A stretch of DNA of 64,000 nucleotides from Hoeflea_A sp039025395 (GTDB lineage: Bacteria > Pseudomonadota > Alphaproteobacteria > Rhizobiales > Rhizobiaceae): the NCBI GenBank assembly GCA_039025395.1, contig JBCCOK010000026.1:1-64000 (forward strand). Direction: 5' to 3'. How positions within the stretch are numbered: position 1 is the first letter of the stretch; each line of letters starts with the position of its first letter. Positions 16,471 through 24,871 of this stretch are shown here, in pieces. The notes under the pieces are model-generated. The model saw nothing but the letters and a program-made list of their open reading frames with translations, was not told the DNA's origin and ran no database searches. The position numbers and the translations under genes are program-made.

Positions 16471-18891
16471 ATGGATCATTATCGGGTCGTCGTTGTGGGC
16501 GGTGGCGTCGTCGGGGCGTCGGTTCTTTATCATCTGGCAAAGTTCGGCTGGAGCGATGTCTGCCTGATCGAACGCTCTGTGCTGACTGCCGGTTCGTCAT
16601 GGCATGCCGCGGGCGGTATCCATGCGTTGAACGCAGATCCCAACATGGCGGCCCTGCAAGCCTATACGATCGACCTGCTTGCCAAGATCGAAGAGGAATC
16701 AGGTCAGGATATCGGCCTTCACATGACAGGCGGTATCACCGTCGCATCGGCACCTGACCGGTGGGAATGGCTGCAATCGGCCTACCGGATTTTCCAGACG
16801 ATCGGTATCGAGGATTGCTGGCTCATGACGCCGGACGAAATCAAGGAGCGCTGCCCGATCATGGATACGACCGGCGTGATCGGCGGGCTTTGGGCCGATC
16901 GCGAAGGCTATATCGATACGACCGGCACGGTGCAGGCTTATGCCGGAGCTGCCAAGAAGAACGGCGCGAAGGTTATCGAACACAACCGGGTGCTGGAGCT
17001 TCGCCAGCGTGCCGACCATTCGTGGGACGTGATTACCGAAAAGGGAACAATCCACGCTGAACATGTGGTCAATGCCGGCGGTCTCTGGGCCAAGCAGGTC
17101 GGTCGCATGGTGGGTCTGGACTTGCCTGTCTCGCCGCTTGAGCACCACTATCTGCTCACGGAGACCATTCCCGAAGTAGCAGCGCTCGACTTTGAATTGC
17201 CGATGACCGTGGACCTCGAGGGCTTCACCTATATGCGTCAGGATCAGAAGGGCATTCTCGTCGGCATCTACGAAACCAATTACGCCCACTGGAGCGTCGA
17301 TGGCGCGCCGTGGGAATACGGCATCGAACTGCTGCAGGAGAATACCGACCGCATCTCCGAAGAGCTCGTCATGGCCTTCCAGCGCTATCCGTGCCTCGAA
17401 ACAACCGGTGTAAAGAATTGGGTGAACGGCGCTTTCACCTTTTCACCCGACGGAAATCCGCTCGTCGGCCCGGTGCGCGGCGTCAAGAACTACTGGCTCG
17501 CCTGCGGCGTGATGGCAGGCTTCCTGCAGGGCGGCGGTGTCGGCAAAACGCTGGCCGAGTGGATGATCCACGGCGAGCCCGAGGCCGACGCATGGCCGAT
17601 GGATATCGCGCGCTATGGCGACTTTGCCTCCAACCGCGAATATATCAAGCAGACGACCGGGCAGTTCTATTCGCGCCGATTTGTCATGACCTATCCGAAC
17701 GAGCAATTGCCGGCCGGGCGGCCATTGAAAAAGGCGCCTGCGCATGATGGTCTGGCTTCCGCCGGCGCCGTTTGGGGTTGCAGCTGGGGGCTGGAGGTAC
17801 CGCTGGTGTTTGCGCCCGAGGGTTTTGAGGAAAAGCCCACCTTAAGACGTTCAAATGCCTTTGACATTGTCGGCGAAGAGTGTCGGGCCGTGCGCGACGG
17901 TGTCGGCCTGATCGATATCACCGGCTTTTCGCGCTACGAAGTTCGTGGCGAAGGCGCCAAAGCGTGGCTCGATCGGGTCATGGCCGGACGGCTGCCGAAA
18001 GAGGGCCGCGCGCGTCTTGCGCCAATGCTCGGACACGACGGCCGTCTGAAGGGCGACCTGACCATCTTCAACTGGGGCGACGACGTCTGGTGGGTCATGG
18101 GGTCCTATTATCTGCGCGAATGGCACATGCGCTGGTTCCATCACCACCTCGGCGCTGAGGATGGCGATGTCAGCGTCCGCGATATCTCGGACGACATTGC
18201 CGGATTTGGGCTGGTCGGACCGAAATCTCGCGATGTGCTCGCTGCGCTTACCCCTGACGACGTATCGCATGGGGCCATGCCGTTCATGGCCTGCCGGGCG
18301 ATGGACGTTGGCCTGATCCGGGCGAAAGTCGGACGGTTGTCGGTCACCGGAGAGCTCGGTTTCGAAGTCAACTGCGGCGCTTCCGAACATATCACGCTGC
18401 GCGAAATGCTGCTTGAGGCCGGTGAAGCGCACGGCATCCGTGAATTCGGATATTACGCGCTCAATTCGCTGCGTCTTGAGAAAAGCTTCGGCATATGGTC
18501 GGCCGAGTTTACGCAAGGCTACACGCCTGGCATGACGGGAATGGATCGCTGGATCGACTTTACCAAAGACGGATTTGTTGGCCGTGACGCTGCGCTCAAG
18601 GAGAAACAGCAGAACACCGCGCCGCAAAAGCTGGTGACACTGGACGTCGATGCCGAAGATTCGGATGCATCCGGCTTTGAACCGGTCTGGAAGGACGGCA
18701 AGCGGGTCGGCTTCATTACGTCCGGCGGCTACGGCCACTACATCGGCAAGAGTCTCGCCATGGCGCTGATCGACCCGGCCATGAGCGAACCTGGAACCGA
18801 GCTTACCGCCCATATTGTCGGCCGCGAACGTGCGGCCCGCGTGATTGCGCCGAGCCCGTTCGATCCGAACGGTGAAAAAATGAGAGCATGA
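16471..18891 (+). CDS. dimethylglycine/sarcosine dehydrogenase-like FAD enzyme fused to a GcvT domain
   Basis: Oxidative N-demethylase of 806 residues. The N-terminal DAO domain (about 1-390) binds FAD through VVVVGGGVVGASVLYHLAKFG near residue 6. The stretch GSSWHAAGG contains His45, equivalent to the histidine that carries covalent FAD in dimethylglycine and sarcosine dehydrogenases. The C-terminal half (about 430-800) is a GcvT-type tetrahydrofolate domain, with MAGRLPKEGRARLAPML, VTGELGFEVNCGASEH and GYTPGMTGMDRWIDFTKDGFVGRDA; it should capture the methyl group as methylene-THF. The start is ATG at 16471, five bases after GGAGG; a longer upstream reading frame has no support. It overlaps the methyltransferase gene by ATGA. 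Likely substrates are dimethylglycine, sarcosine or another N-methyl amine; homology cannot decide. Confidence 0.88.
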   Translation: MDHYRVVVVGGGVVGASVLYHLAKFGWSDVCLIERSVLTAGSSWHAAGGIHALNADPNMAALQAYTIDLLAKIEEESGQDIGLHMTGGITVASAPDRWEWLQSAYRIFQTIGIEDCWLMTPDEIKERCPIMDTTGVIGGLWADREGYIDTTGTVQAYAGAAKKNGAKVIEHNRVLELRQRADHSWDVITEKGTIHAEHVVNAGGLWAKQVGRMVGLDLPVSPLEHHYLLTETIPEVAALDFELPMTVDLEGFTYMRQDQKGILVGIYETNYAHWSVDGAPWEYGIELLQENTDRISEELVMAFQRYPCLETTGVKNWVNGAFTFSPDGNPLVGPVRGVKNYWLACGVMAGFLQGGGVGKTLAEWMIHGEPEADAWPMDIARYGDFASNREYIKQTTGQFYSRRFVMTYPNEQLPAGRPLKKAPAHDGLASAGAVWGCSWGLEVPLVFAPEGFEEKPTLRRSNAFDIVGEECRAVRDGVGLIDITGFSRYEVRGEGAKAWLDRVMAGRLPKEGRARLAPMLGHDGRLKGDLTIFNWGDDVWWVMGSYYLREWHMRWFHHHLGAEDGDVSVRDISDDIAGFGLVGPKSRDVLAALTPDDVSHGAMPFMACRAMDVGLIRAKVGRLSVTGELGFEVNCGASEHITLREMLLEAGEAHGIREFGYYALNSLRLEKSFGIWSAEFTQGYTPGMTGMDRWIDFTKDGFVGRDAALKEKQQNTAPQKLVTLDVDAEDSDASGFEPVWKDGKRVGFITSGGYGHYIGKSLAMALIDPAMSEPGTELTAHIVGRERAARVIAPSPFDPNGEKMRA

Positions 18892-20435
18892 CGGCTGAAA
18901 CGCAGACGACAAGCCGGCGCCGCGGCCGAAGACGGCAGCCGCAAGAAACGGCAAAACCAAACACTGAGACGGATTTCTACCGCTCTGTGCGCAACACGCT
19001 GCCGCGTGCAGAGGTGTTGTCCGAAGACCAGTTGGAAACGGTGCACCGGACGTCCTTGCGGGTGTTGGAGGAGCTTGGCATTCGCGTGCTGAATGATGAG
19101 GCGCGCGATTTGCTTGCAAATGCCGGGTGTGAAGTGCGCGAGGATTTGATGGTGCATTTCCCATCGGATCTTGTCACCGAGCTGATTGCCAAAGCGCCGC
19201 GCAGCATGGTGTGGAACGGCGGCAACGGAATGGCCCTCGAGATCGGGGGCGACTCGCTGCATTTCGGTCCCGGCGCCGGATGCCCCAATGTAACCGACAC
19301 GGAACGCGGCAGGCGCGCAGGAACCCTCAGGGACTATGTCGATCTGACACGGATGCAACAGCATTTCGACGTGATCCCCATTCTTGGACCATCGATCGAA
19401 CCGCAGGATGTGCCCATCCACGAGCGCCATTTGATCACCCAAAGGGTGCAGCTCGAAGAATCGATCAAGGTGCCCTGGGTGTTTGCGCGTGGCAGCGGAC
19501 AGGTGCTTGATTCTTTCGAGCTGATCCGTATCGCGCGCGGCCTTTCTGAGGATGCGTTCAAGCAAAAGATCTGGACCTACACAGTCATCAATACGAACTC
19601 GCCGCGGCAGATCGACATTCCGATGGCGCAGGGCATTATCGATTTTGCCCGCTGGGGCCAACCGACCGTGATTACCCCGTTCTGCCTGTCCGGCGCCATG
19701 GCGCCGATCACCGAAACCGGTTCGCTGACGCTCAGCCATGCGGAAGCCATGGCCGGCATTGCGCTGGCACAGGCGGTCAATCCCGGTGCGCCGGTGCTTT
19801 ACGGCGCGTTCTCGTCGAATGTGAACATGAAATCGGGAGCACCTGTGTTCGGTACGCCGGAGCACATCCGAACCAATTTCGGGGCCGGCCAGCTGGCGCG
19901 CCATATCGGTATTCCATGGCGTTCGGCCACCGGCACCGCCGGCAATGCGCCGGATGTGCAAAGTGCTGCGGAAACGCAGCTCGGCATCTGGGGTGCTGTC
20001 CTTGCCGGTGCCAATGTGGTGTTTCATTCCGCCGGGTGGCTTGAAGGCGGCCTGACGATTTCCTACGAAAAGTTTGTGATGGACCTGGAAGTCTGCCAAA
20101 CGATCGCACAGGTGATGAAACCGGTCGAGGCAACCGCCGAAGCGATCGGTTTCGATGCCATTGCAGAGGTCAAACCGGGGGGTCATTTTTTCGATGCCCA
20201 GCAAACGATGGCACGCTACTCAAACCAGTTCTACGAACCGCTGATCCGTGACTGGAGCAACTTCGGTCAATGGGAAGAGGCAGGAGCAATCCAGACGGTG
20301 GAGCAGGCGCAGACGATGTGGCGCCAGGTTCTCAAGGATTTCGAAGCCCCTGCCATGCCCGAAGACAGGCGGGAGGCTATGAATGAATTTGTCGACAGGC
20401 GCCTGCGCGAGGGCGGCGCCCCGCCGGTCGACTAA
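18888..20435 (+). CDS. trimethylamine methyltransferase (MttB) family protein, non-pyrrolysine type
   Basis: Member of the MttB superfamily, 515 residues; such enzymes move a methyl group from a quaternary or tertiary amine to a corrinoid protein. After a basic, low-complexity N-terminus (residues 1-25) the barrel begins with FYRSVRNTLPRAEVLSEDQLETVH. The central part has SGAMAPITETGSLTLSHAEAMAGI and APVFGTPEHIRTNFGAGQLARHIG. There is no in-frame UAG, so it is not the pyrrolysine enzyme of methanogens; it belongs with non-Pyl homologs such as the glycine and proline betaine methyltransferases. No corrinoid (MttC-type) protein or reductive activator is seen in the window. It is coupled by ATGA to the GcvT-fused dehydrogenase and precedes a DAO oxidoreductase, so a role in N-demethylation is likely. 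Confidence 0.85.
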   Translation: MTAETQTTSRRRGRRRQPQETAKPNTETDFYRSVRNTLPRAEVLSEDQLETVHRTSLRVLEELGIRVLNDEARDLLANAGCEVREDLMVHFPSDLVTELIAKAPRSMVWNGGNGMALEIGGDSLHFGPGAGCPNVTDTERGRRAGTLRDYVDLTRMQQHFDVIPILGPSIEPQDVPIHERHLITQRVQLEESIKVPWVFARGSGQVLDSFELIRIARGLSEDAFKQKIWTYTVINTNSPRQIDIPMAQGIIDFARWGQPTVITPFCLSGAMAPITETGSLTLSHAEAMAGIALAQAVNPGAPVLYGAFSSNVNMKSGAPVFGTPEHIRTNFGAGQLARHIGIPWRSATGTAGNAPDVQSAAETQLGIWGAVLAGANVVFHSAGWLEGGLTISYEKFVMDLEVCQTIAQVMKPVEATAEAIGFDAIAEVKPGGHFFDAQQTMARYSNQFYEPLIRDWSNFGQWEEAGAIQTVEQAQTMWRQVLKDFEAPAMPEDRREAMNEFVDRRLREGGAPPVD

Positions 20436-20467
20436 GCACCGGCGGCCCATGAAGGAAAGGAATTTCA

Positions 20468-21772
20468 ATGGCCCAATCCGCTGACGCAGTCATCATCGGC
20501 GCCGGTGTTATCGGTGCTGCAACCGCACTGGAGTTGAACCGGCTTGGTATGCGCACCGTTTCCGTCGACAAGAACCCGGCCGCAGGCTACGGCTCGACCA
20601 GCGGCTCCTGCGCCATTATTCGCGTGCACTATTCGACCCTCGACGGCACTGCTTTCGCCTATGAGGGCTATCACTACTGGCGTGACTGGGCCGACTATAT
20701 TGGTGCACCGGACGAACGCGGCCTGGCCGAGTTCCGTGAAACCGGCTGCCTCGTCATGTGCACCGAGCAAAACGGCTACTTGCAAAAGCATACGGCGATC
20801 TGCGACGAGCTCAGTATTCCCTATGAGCGCTGGGACAGTGACCGGATCCATGAAAAGCTTCCGATTTACGATCTCAAAAGCTACTGGCCGCCAAAGCGCA
20901 TGGACGATCCGGAATTCGGCCATCCGGGCGACGGCCGGGTCCAAGGCGGGGTGTTTTTCCCGACCGCCGGATACGTCACCGACCCGCAGCTTTCGACACA
21001 CAATCTGCAGCGTGCAACCGAAGCGGTCGGCGGCGCCTTCGTTTTCAACCGAAGCGTCGTCGAACTGCTGACCGAATCCGGCCGCGTCTCGGGCGTCAAG
21101 CTGGACGACGGGTCGCAGATCCATGCGCCGGTGGTCATCAACGTTGCAGGACCCCACTCCGCCAAGGTCAATGCCATGGCGGGCGCGCTTGGCGATATTA
21201 CAATCGAGACCAAGGCATTGCGGCAGGAGGTCGTCCATGTCCCCTCCCCGGAAGGCTTTGACTTTTTCGAAGACGCAATGGTCACATCGGACAGCGACAT
21301 TGCCTGCTACTGCCGTCCGGAGAAAGGCAACTTCATCCTGGTCGGCAGTGAGGATCCGGAATGCGATCCAAAGGAATGGGTGGATCCCGACAATTACGAC
21401 ACCAATTTTACTGAGCAGTGGACGCATCAGGCCCATCGTTATGCGCAGCGGGTCCCGGATCTCGGCATTCCGAACCAGACAAAGGGCGTGGTCGATCTCT
21501 ACGATGTATCGGACGATTGGATTCCCATCTACGATAAGTCATGCGTACCCGGCTACTACATGGCTATCGGATCAAGCGGAAATCAGTTCAAAAATGCTGC
21601 AATCGCCGGCAAAATGATGGCGCAGCTGGTGCAATATTGCGAAGCCGGCAACGATCATGACGCCGAACCGTTGCAATTCGAACTGCCCTATATCGGCCGG
21701 ACCATTGATGTCGGCTTCTACTCCCGCAAGCGCGAGATCAACAAGGAAAGCAGTTTCTCGGTGCTGGGCTAG
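20468..21772 (+). CDS. FAD-dependent DAO family oxidoreductase (sarcosine oxidase beta-like)
   Basis: Flavoprotein amine or amino acid oxidoreductase of 434 residues. The FAD-binding motif is ADAVIIGAGVIGAATALELNRLG near residue 5; GYGSTSGSCAIIRVHY near 35-50 and the C-terminal GYYMAIGSSGNQFKNAAIAGKMMA near 363-386 are typical of sarcosine oxidase beta and glycine oxidase relatives. A strong ribosome binding site (AAGGAAAGG) precedes the ATG. It is the third gene of the TetR-linked operon, 32 bp after the MttB-type gene. It probably oxidises the secondary amine left after methyl removal. No alpha, gamma or delta sarcosine oxidase subunits are present, so it would act as a simple oxidase or dehydrogenase. 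Confidence 0.87.
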   Translation: MAQSADAVIIGAGVIGAATALELNRLGMRTVSVDKNPAAGYGSTSGSCAIIRVHYSTLDGTAFAYEGYHYWRDWADYIGAPDERGLAEFRETGCLVMCTEQNGYLQKHTAICDELSIPYERWDSDRIHEKLPIYDLKSYWPPKRMDDPEFGHPGDGRVQGGVFFPTAGYVTDPQLSTHNLQRATEAVGGAFVFNRSVVELLTESGRVSGVKLDDGSQIHAPVVINVAGPHSAKVNAMAGALGDITIETKALRQEVVHVPSPEGFDFFEDAMVTSDSDIACYCRPEKGNFILVGSEDPECDPKEWVDPDNYDTNFTEQWTHQAHRYAQRVPDLGIPNQTKGVVDLYDVSDDWIPIYDKSCVPGYYMAIGSSGNQFKNAAIAGKMMAQLVQYCEAGNDHDAEPLQFELPYIGRTIDVGFYSRKREINKESSFSVLG

Positions 21773-21843
21773 TGTCTTTATTCAATTAGGGATTCTCGTT
21801 TGCTTTGGAATGTGGCTCAAACTTTCTATTGAAGATGGGAGGT

Positions 21844-21962
21844 TTGAGTGACCTGATCGCTTTTCTGGCTTCGGCACGAGGAGTGGCAGCGTATCGAGCT
21901 CGATTTGCCGCAAGTGCGCCGAGGCGCCTGTCCCGTGGATGACCGGCGGGTCATTTCCGGAG
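21844..21962 (+). mobile_element. IS5-family transposase remnant (N-terminal fragment)
   Basis: A degenerate piece of an IS5-type (DUF4096) transposase. TTG-AGT-GAC-CTG at 21844-21855 encodes the usual SDL start. After a short 7-bp insertion, the frame from 21863 reads FWLRHEEWQRIELDLPQVRR, GACPVDDRRVISGV, which is the diagnostic N-terminal block of these transposases. The rest of the gene is missing; the homology stops where LysR-type sequence begins at 21964. About 60 bp of upstream sequence may include the element's left end, but no terminal repeat could be defined. Confidence 0.75.
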
Positions 21963-21963
21963 T

Positions 21964-22794
21964 CTCTTCGACCGAACCGTCCGACCCTTCAGATTGACGG
22001 CTGCCGGACTGGTGCTGCAGGCAAGAGCCAATCACCTCCTTGGAATTGCAAACGAGACCTGGGGAACGGTCCGTGGGCTTGGCAGCAGCCGGGTACCCGA
22101 TCTTCGGGTTGCTGTTATCAACTCGCTTGCCGGCAGCCTGCTTCCGGAATTGTTCGAGCAGTCGCATGCCGGCATGTGGCAAGACCGGTTTTCGCTGCGC
22201 ACCGGGTTGAGCTTTGACCAGAATGAAGCCCTTTTGAACCAGGAAGTCGATGTCGTGGTCACAGCTGAACCGCTGGAAGGTGTATCCGGCCTGGAAAGGC
22301 ACCGGCTTGCCACGGAAACGCATATGGTTGTTGCCCCGCCTTCATTGAAGGAAGCGCCGGACGACCTTGAAGACCTGTCCGAGAGCCTGCCGCTGTTGCG
22401 CTACAATACACACACGATCATGGGTCCCAAGATTGATCAGCATTTGCGCCGATTGCGTGTCGATATCCCGCGCCGGGCCGAGTTTGAGAGTTCGTGGTCA
22501 ATCGGCGAACTGGTGCGCGCCGGACAGGGCTGGGCCCTCATGACCCCTCTTTTTCTTTTTGAGGCGCAACTGCGTCCGCAAGATATTAGTATTCATCCTT
22601 TTCCCTACGTGACCCTGGCCCGAACCATCTGGCTTGTTACACGACAGGGCGAACTGGGCGATATCCCAGCGGATCTTGCGACACTCAGTCGTCGGATACT
22701 CGCCAGCCGCCGCGAAAACCGGATTGCCGCCTTTGGACTGATTGCCATGAACGCACTGAGCGTTGCCGATGAAGAAGAAGCGGTGGTGCACTAA
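21964..22794 (+). pseudogene. LysR family regulator truncated at the N-terminus
   Basis: C-terminal 277 residues of a LysR-type regulator. The frame opens at LFDRTVRPFRLTAAG, the end of the DNA-binding domain and start of the linker helix, then VPDLRVAVINSLAGSLLPELF begins the ligand-binding domain, which continues intact to DEEEAVVH. The first 50 to 60 residues with the helix-turn-helix are absent: the sequence immediately upstream is an IS5-family fragment with an in-frame stop (TGA at 21940). A shortened protein could start at TTG 21994 but would not bind DNA in the usual way. The gene was probably a regulator of the neighbouring demethylation genes, lost by insertion and deletion. Confidence 0.8.
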
Positions 22795-22916
22795 TTCGCC
22801 TCAATGAACTGATAAAGTGAAACAAAATAAACAGTTATAGATTCTTCCTATCTTGTTGCCGTAAGACTCAGCAGTGTAGGGCGTTATTGAAAGCCGGATG
22901 GCGCACGCGATCCAAC

Positions 22917-22928
22917 TTGACTAGTCAA
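22917..22928. promoter_or_regulatory. candidate GntR operator upstream of the nucleoside-type operon
   Basis: TTGACTAGTCAA is a perfect 12-bp palindrome ending 22 bp before the ATG of the GntR gene at 22951. Its form resembles known HutC/NagR-class operators (two short arms around CTAG). Position and symmetry suggest autorepression of the whole operon. The TTGACT half could also be part of a promoter, but no matching -10 box is clear. Confidence 0.55.
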
Positions 22929-22950
22929 CTGTACATATTAGTCTGGTTTC

Positions 22951-23766
22951 ATGCAGAAACTCCTTGCCCAACCGCGCTACCTCATGCTGGCAGATCATCT
23001 GCGGGAAAGAATCGAAGCCGGAACCTTTAAACCCGGCGACCGGCTGCCGAGCGAAGCGCAGCTTTGCGCTGATCACGGCGTTAGCCGCGGCACTGTCGTC
23101 CGCGCGATCGAGCAGCTTGTCACCGAAGGCATCGTTCACCGCCGGCAGGGCGCAGGCAGCTTCGTCGCCCGACCTTCACTGCGGCGACGGGCCGGAAATC
23201 TGCTCAGTTTCACGGAAGCTGCCGCTGGCGAAGGCAAACAGTCCCAGCAGTCGGTTATCGCAATTACAGCCGCCTCCCCGGAGCAGATCAGACAGTTCGA
23301 CTGCAGCGGACCGGCGGTCTATCTGTGCCGGCTGCGCCTCTTGGACGGGCTGCCCTGCGCCATTCACCGTTCGATCGTACCGGCTCACGTCGCGCGGCAA
23401 ATCGATGCGCTTTCCGGCAGCGACGATACTGCGCTCCATGATCCTGCATTCTCGCTCTATCAGGCTTTCGACAGGGCAGGCTTCAAGATTCGCGAAGCGC
23501 GCGAAAGGGTCACCACGCGGCTTGCAAACGCGGAAGAAAGGCAGCTTCTCGGCTTAAACGATCCAGCCGCTGTGATGATCGTCTTTCGTCGCAGCTATGA
23601 CGGTGCCGGACGGCTGATCGAAGCGGTCGAGGCCGTTTACCACGGAGAATACTACACCTACGACATGCGTCTGATCTCACCTGCTGAACAGATACCGGGC
23701 AAAGGGGAGACCAACGTCCTCAGCCTGGGCGGACGCCTGTCCAATCCAGCAAAGGGGAGAACATGA
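22951..23766 (+). CDS. GntR family (UTRA domain) transcriptional regulator
   Basis: Probable repressor of the operon it heads, 271 residues. The winged helix covers about residues 1-75: PRYLMLADHLRERIEAGTFKPGDRLPSEAQLCADHGVSRGTVVRAI, then GIVHRRQGAGSFVARPS. The UTRA effector domain follows, with YLCRLRLLDGLPCAIHRSIVPAHVA near 130-150 and the closing strands VFRRSYDGAGRLIEAVEAVYHGEYYTYDM. The stop is one base from the ATG of the binding-protein gene, so regulator and transporter are transcribed together. A perfect palindrome is just upstream. The effector is probably the imported compound or its phosphorylated product. Confidence 0.9.
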   Translation: MQKLLAQPRYLMLADHLRERIEAGTFKPGDRLPSEAQLCADHGVSRGTVVRAIEQLVTEGIVHRRQGAGSFVARPSLRRRAGNLLSFTEAAAGEGKQSQQSVIAITAASPEQIRQFDCSGPAVYLCRLRLLDGLPCAIHRSIVPAHVARQIDALSGSDDTALHDPAFSLYQAFDRAGFKIREARERVTTRLANAEERQLLGLNDPAAVMIVFRRSYDGAGRLIEAVEAVYHGEYYTYDMRLISPAEQIPGKGETNVLSLGGRLSNPAKGRT

Positions 23767-23767
23767 C

Positions 23768-24802
23768 ATGTTGAAATCAACTGCAACCGCTTGCGGACTT
23801 GCCGTACTGGCTTTCAGCGTGCCGATATCGGCCATGGCGGCCGATGTGGCACCGGCCGCATTGATTATCGCCCAGGGCGGTCTTGGCGACGGCTCCTGGA
23901 ACGATACCGCCAATGCCGGCTTCCAGTCGGGACTGGAAAACACAGGCATCGAGGGCCGGCCGATCGAATCGAAGGATGTCGCCGCCCAGGGAGAGGAAAT
24001 CATGCGCCGCGCCGCCGATGGCGGTTTTGGACTGGTGATCAGTCTGGAATGGATCCACGGCGAGCCGATGGAAAAACTGGCGGTAGACTATCCAGATGCC
24101 AACTGGGTCATCATGAACCAGACACGCGACGGCGACAACATCGCTTCCGTCGTCTTCGGTGAGCATGAGGGGTCTTATCTTGCAGGCGCACTGGCCGCTC
24201 AGGTGACGACCGATGAATCGATCGAGGGCATCAACGGCGAACCGATCATCGGCGTCATTGGCGGTGTGAAGGCGCCCGGCATCGACAAATTCATCGTCGG
24301 TTACATCGAAGGCGCCAAGGCGATCAATCCGGATATCGAGGTCAAGGTCGCCTATTCCGATTCCTTTGGCGATCCCGCGAAGGGCCAACAAATGGCACAG
24401 GCCATGTTCGATGAGGGTGCGGATATCGTCTATCAGGTCGCGGGCGGAACCGGAATCGGTATTATCGAAGCTGCCAAGGCCGCTGGCCGATATGCTATCG
24501 GTGTCGATACGGACCAGGACGGCATGGCGCCAGGCAATGTTCTGACCAGCATGATCAAGCGCGTCGATGTCGCGGTCGAAGACATCATCAACAACTATGC
24601 CGAGGGCAACTTCCCGGGCGGCGAAGTCATGGATTTCGGCCTCGCCCAGAACGGCGTTGCGCTGTCTGACATGACACATACCAAGGATCGGATCCCGGCC
24701 GCCTATCTGGAGAAAGTCGAGGCCCTGAAAGCCGATATCATCGACGGCAAGATCGAAGTATGGGATGTTTCGACGCAAGGGTATCCGGATTTCTTTCAGT
24801 AA
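23768..24802 (+). CDS. BMP family ABC transporter substrate-binding protein
   Basis: Periplasmic binding protein of the basic membrane protein family, 344 residues, the class that delivers nucleosides and some related compounds. A Sec signal peptide covers about residues 1-24 (LAVLAFSVPISAMA, cleavage before ADVA). Family landmarks are IAQGGLGDGSWNDTANAGF near 34-52, FGEHEGSYLAGALAA near 131-145, GVIGGVKAPGIDKFIVGYIEGA near 160-181, and GIGVDTDQDGMAPGNVLTSMIKRVD-type sequence near 240-262. The ribosome binding site AGGGGAGA overlaps the end of the GntR gene. It is followed by a hairpin at 24829-24848 that may keep its message more abundant than that of the membrane parts. Confidence 0.92.
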   Translation: MLKSTATACGLAVLAFSVPISAMAADVAPAALIIAQGGLGDGSWNDTANAGFQSGLENTGIEGRPIESKDVAAQGEEIMRRAADGGFGLVISLEWIHGEPMEKLAVDYPDANWVIMNQTRDGDNIASVVFGEHEGSYLAGALAAQVTTDESIEGINGEPIIGVIGGVKAPGIDKFIVGYIEGAKAINPDIEVKVAYSDSFGDPAKGQQMAQAMFDEGADIVYQVAGGTGIGIIEAAKAAGRYAIGVDTDQDGMAPGNVLTSMIKRVDVAVEDIINNYAEGNFPGGEVMDFGLAQNGVALSDMTHTKDRIPAAYLEKVEALKADIIDGKIEVWDVSTQGYPDFFQ

Positions 24803-24828
24803 TCCGCCTATCGCACCGGTGGCAAAGA

Positions 24829-24848
24829 AGGCGGCAATACTGCCGCCT
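24829..24848 (+). promoter_or_regulatory. intercistronic hairpin between binding protein and ATPase genes
   Basis: AGGCGGCA-ATAC-TGCCGCCT forms a perfect 8-bp GC-rich stem with a 4-base loop, 27 bp after the binding-protein stop. No T-run follows, so it is more likely an mRNA-stabilising or attenuating hairpin, as is common after periplasmic binding-protein genes, than a full terminator. Confidence 0.55.
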
Positions 24849-24871
24849 CGGCCACGGGCCGGAAGATGTCG

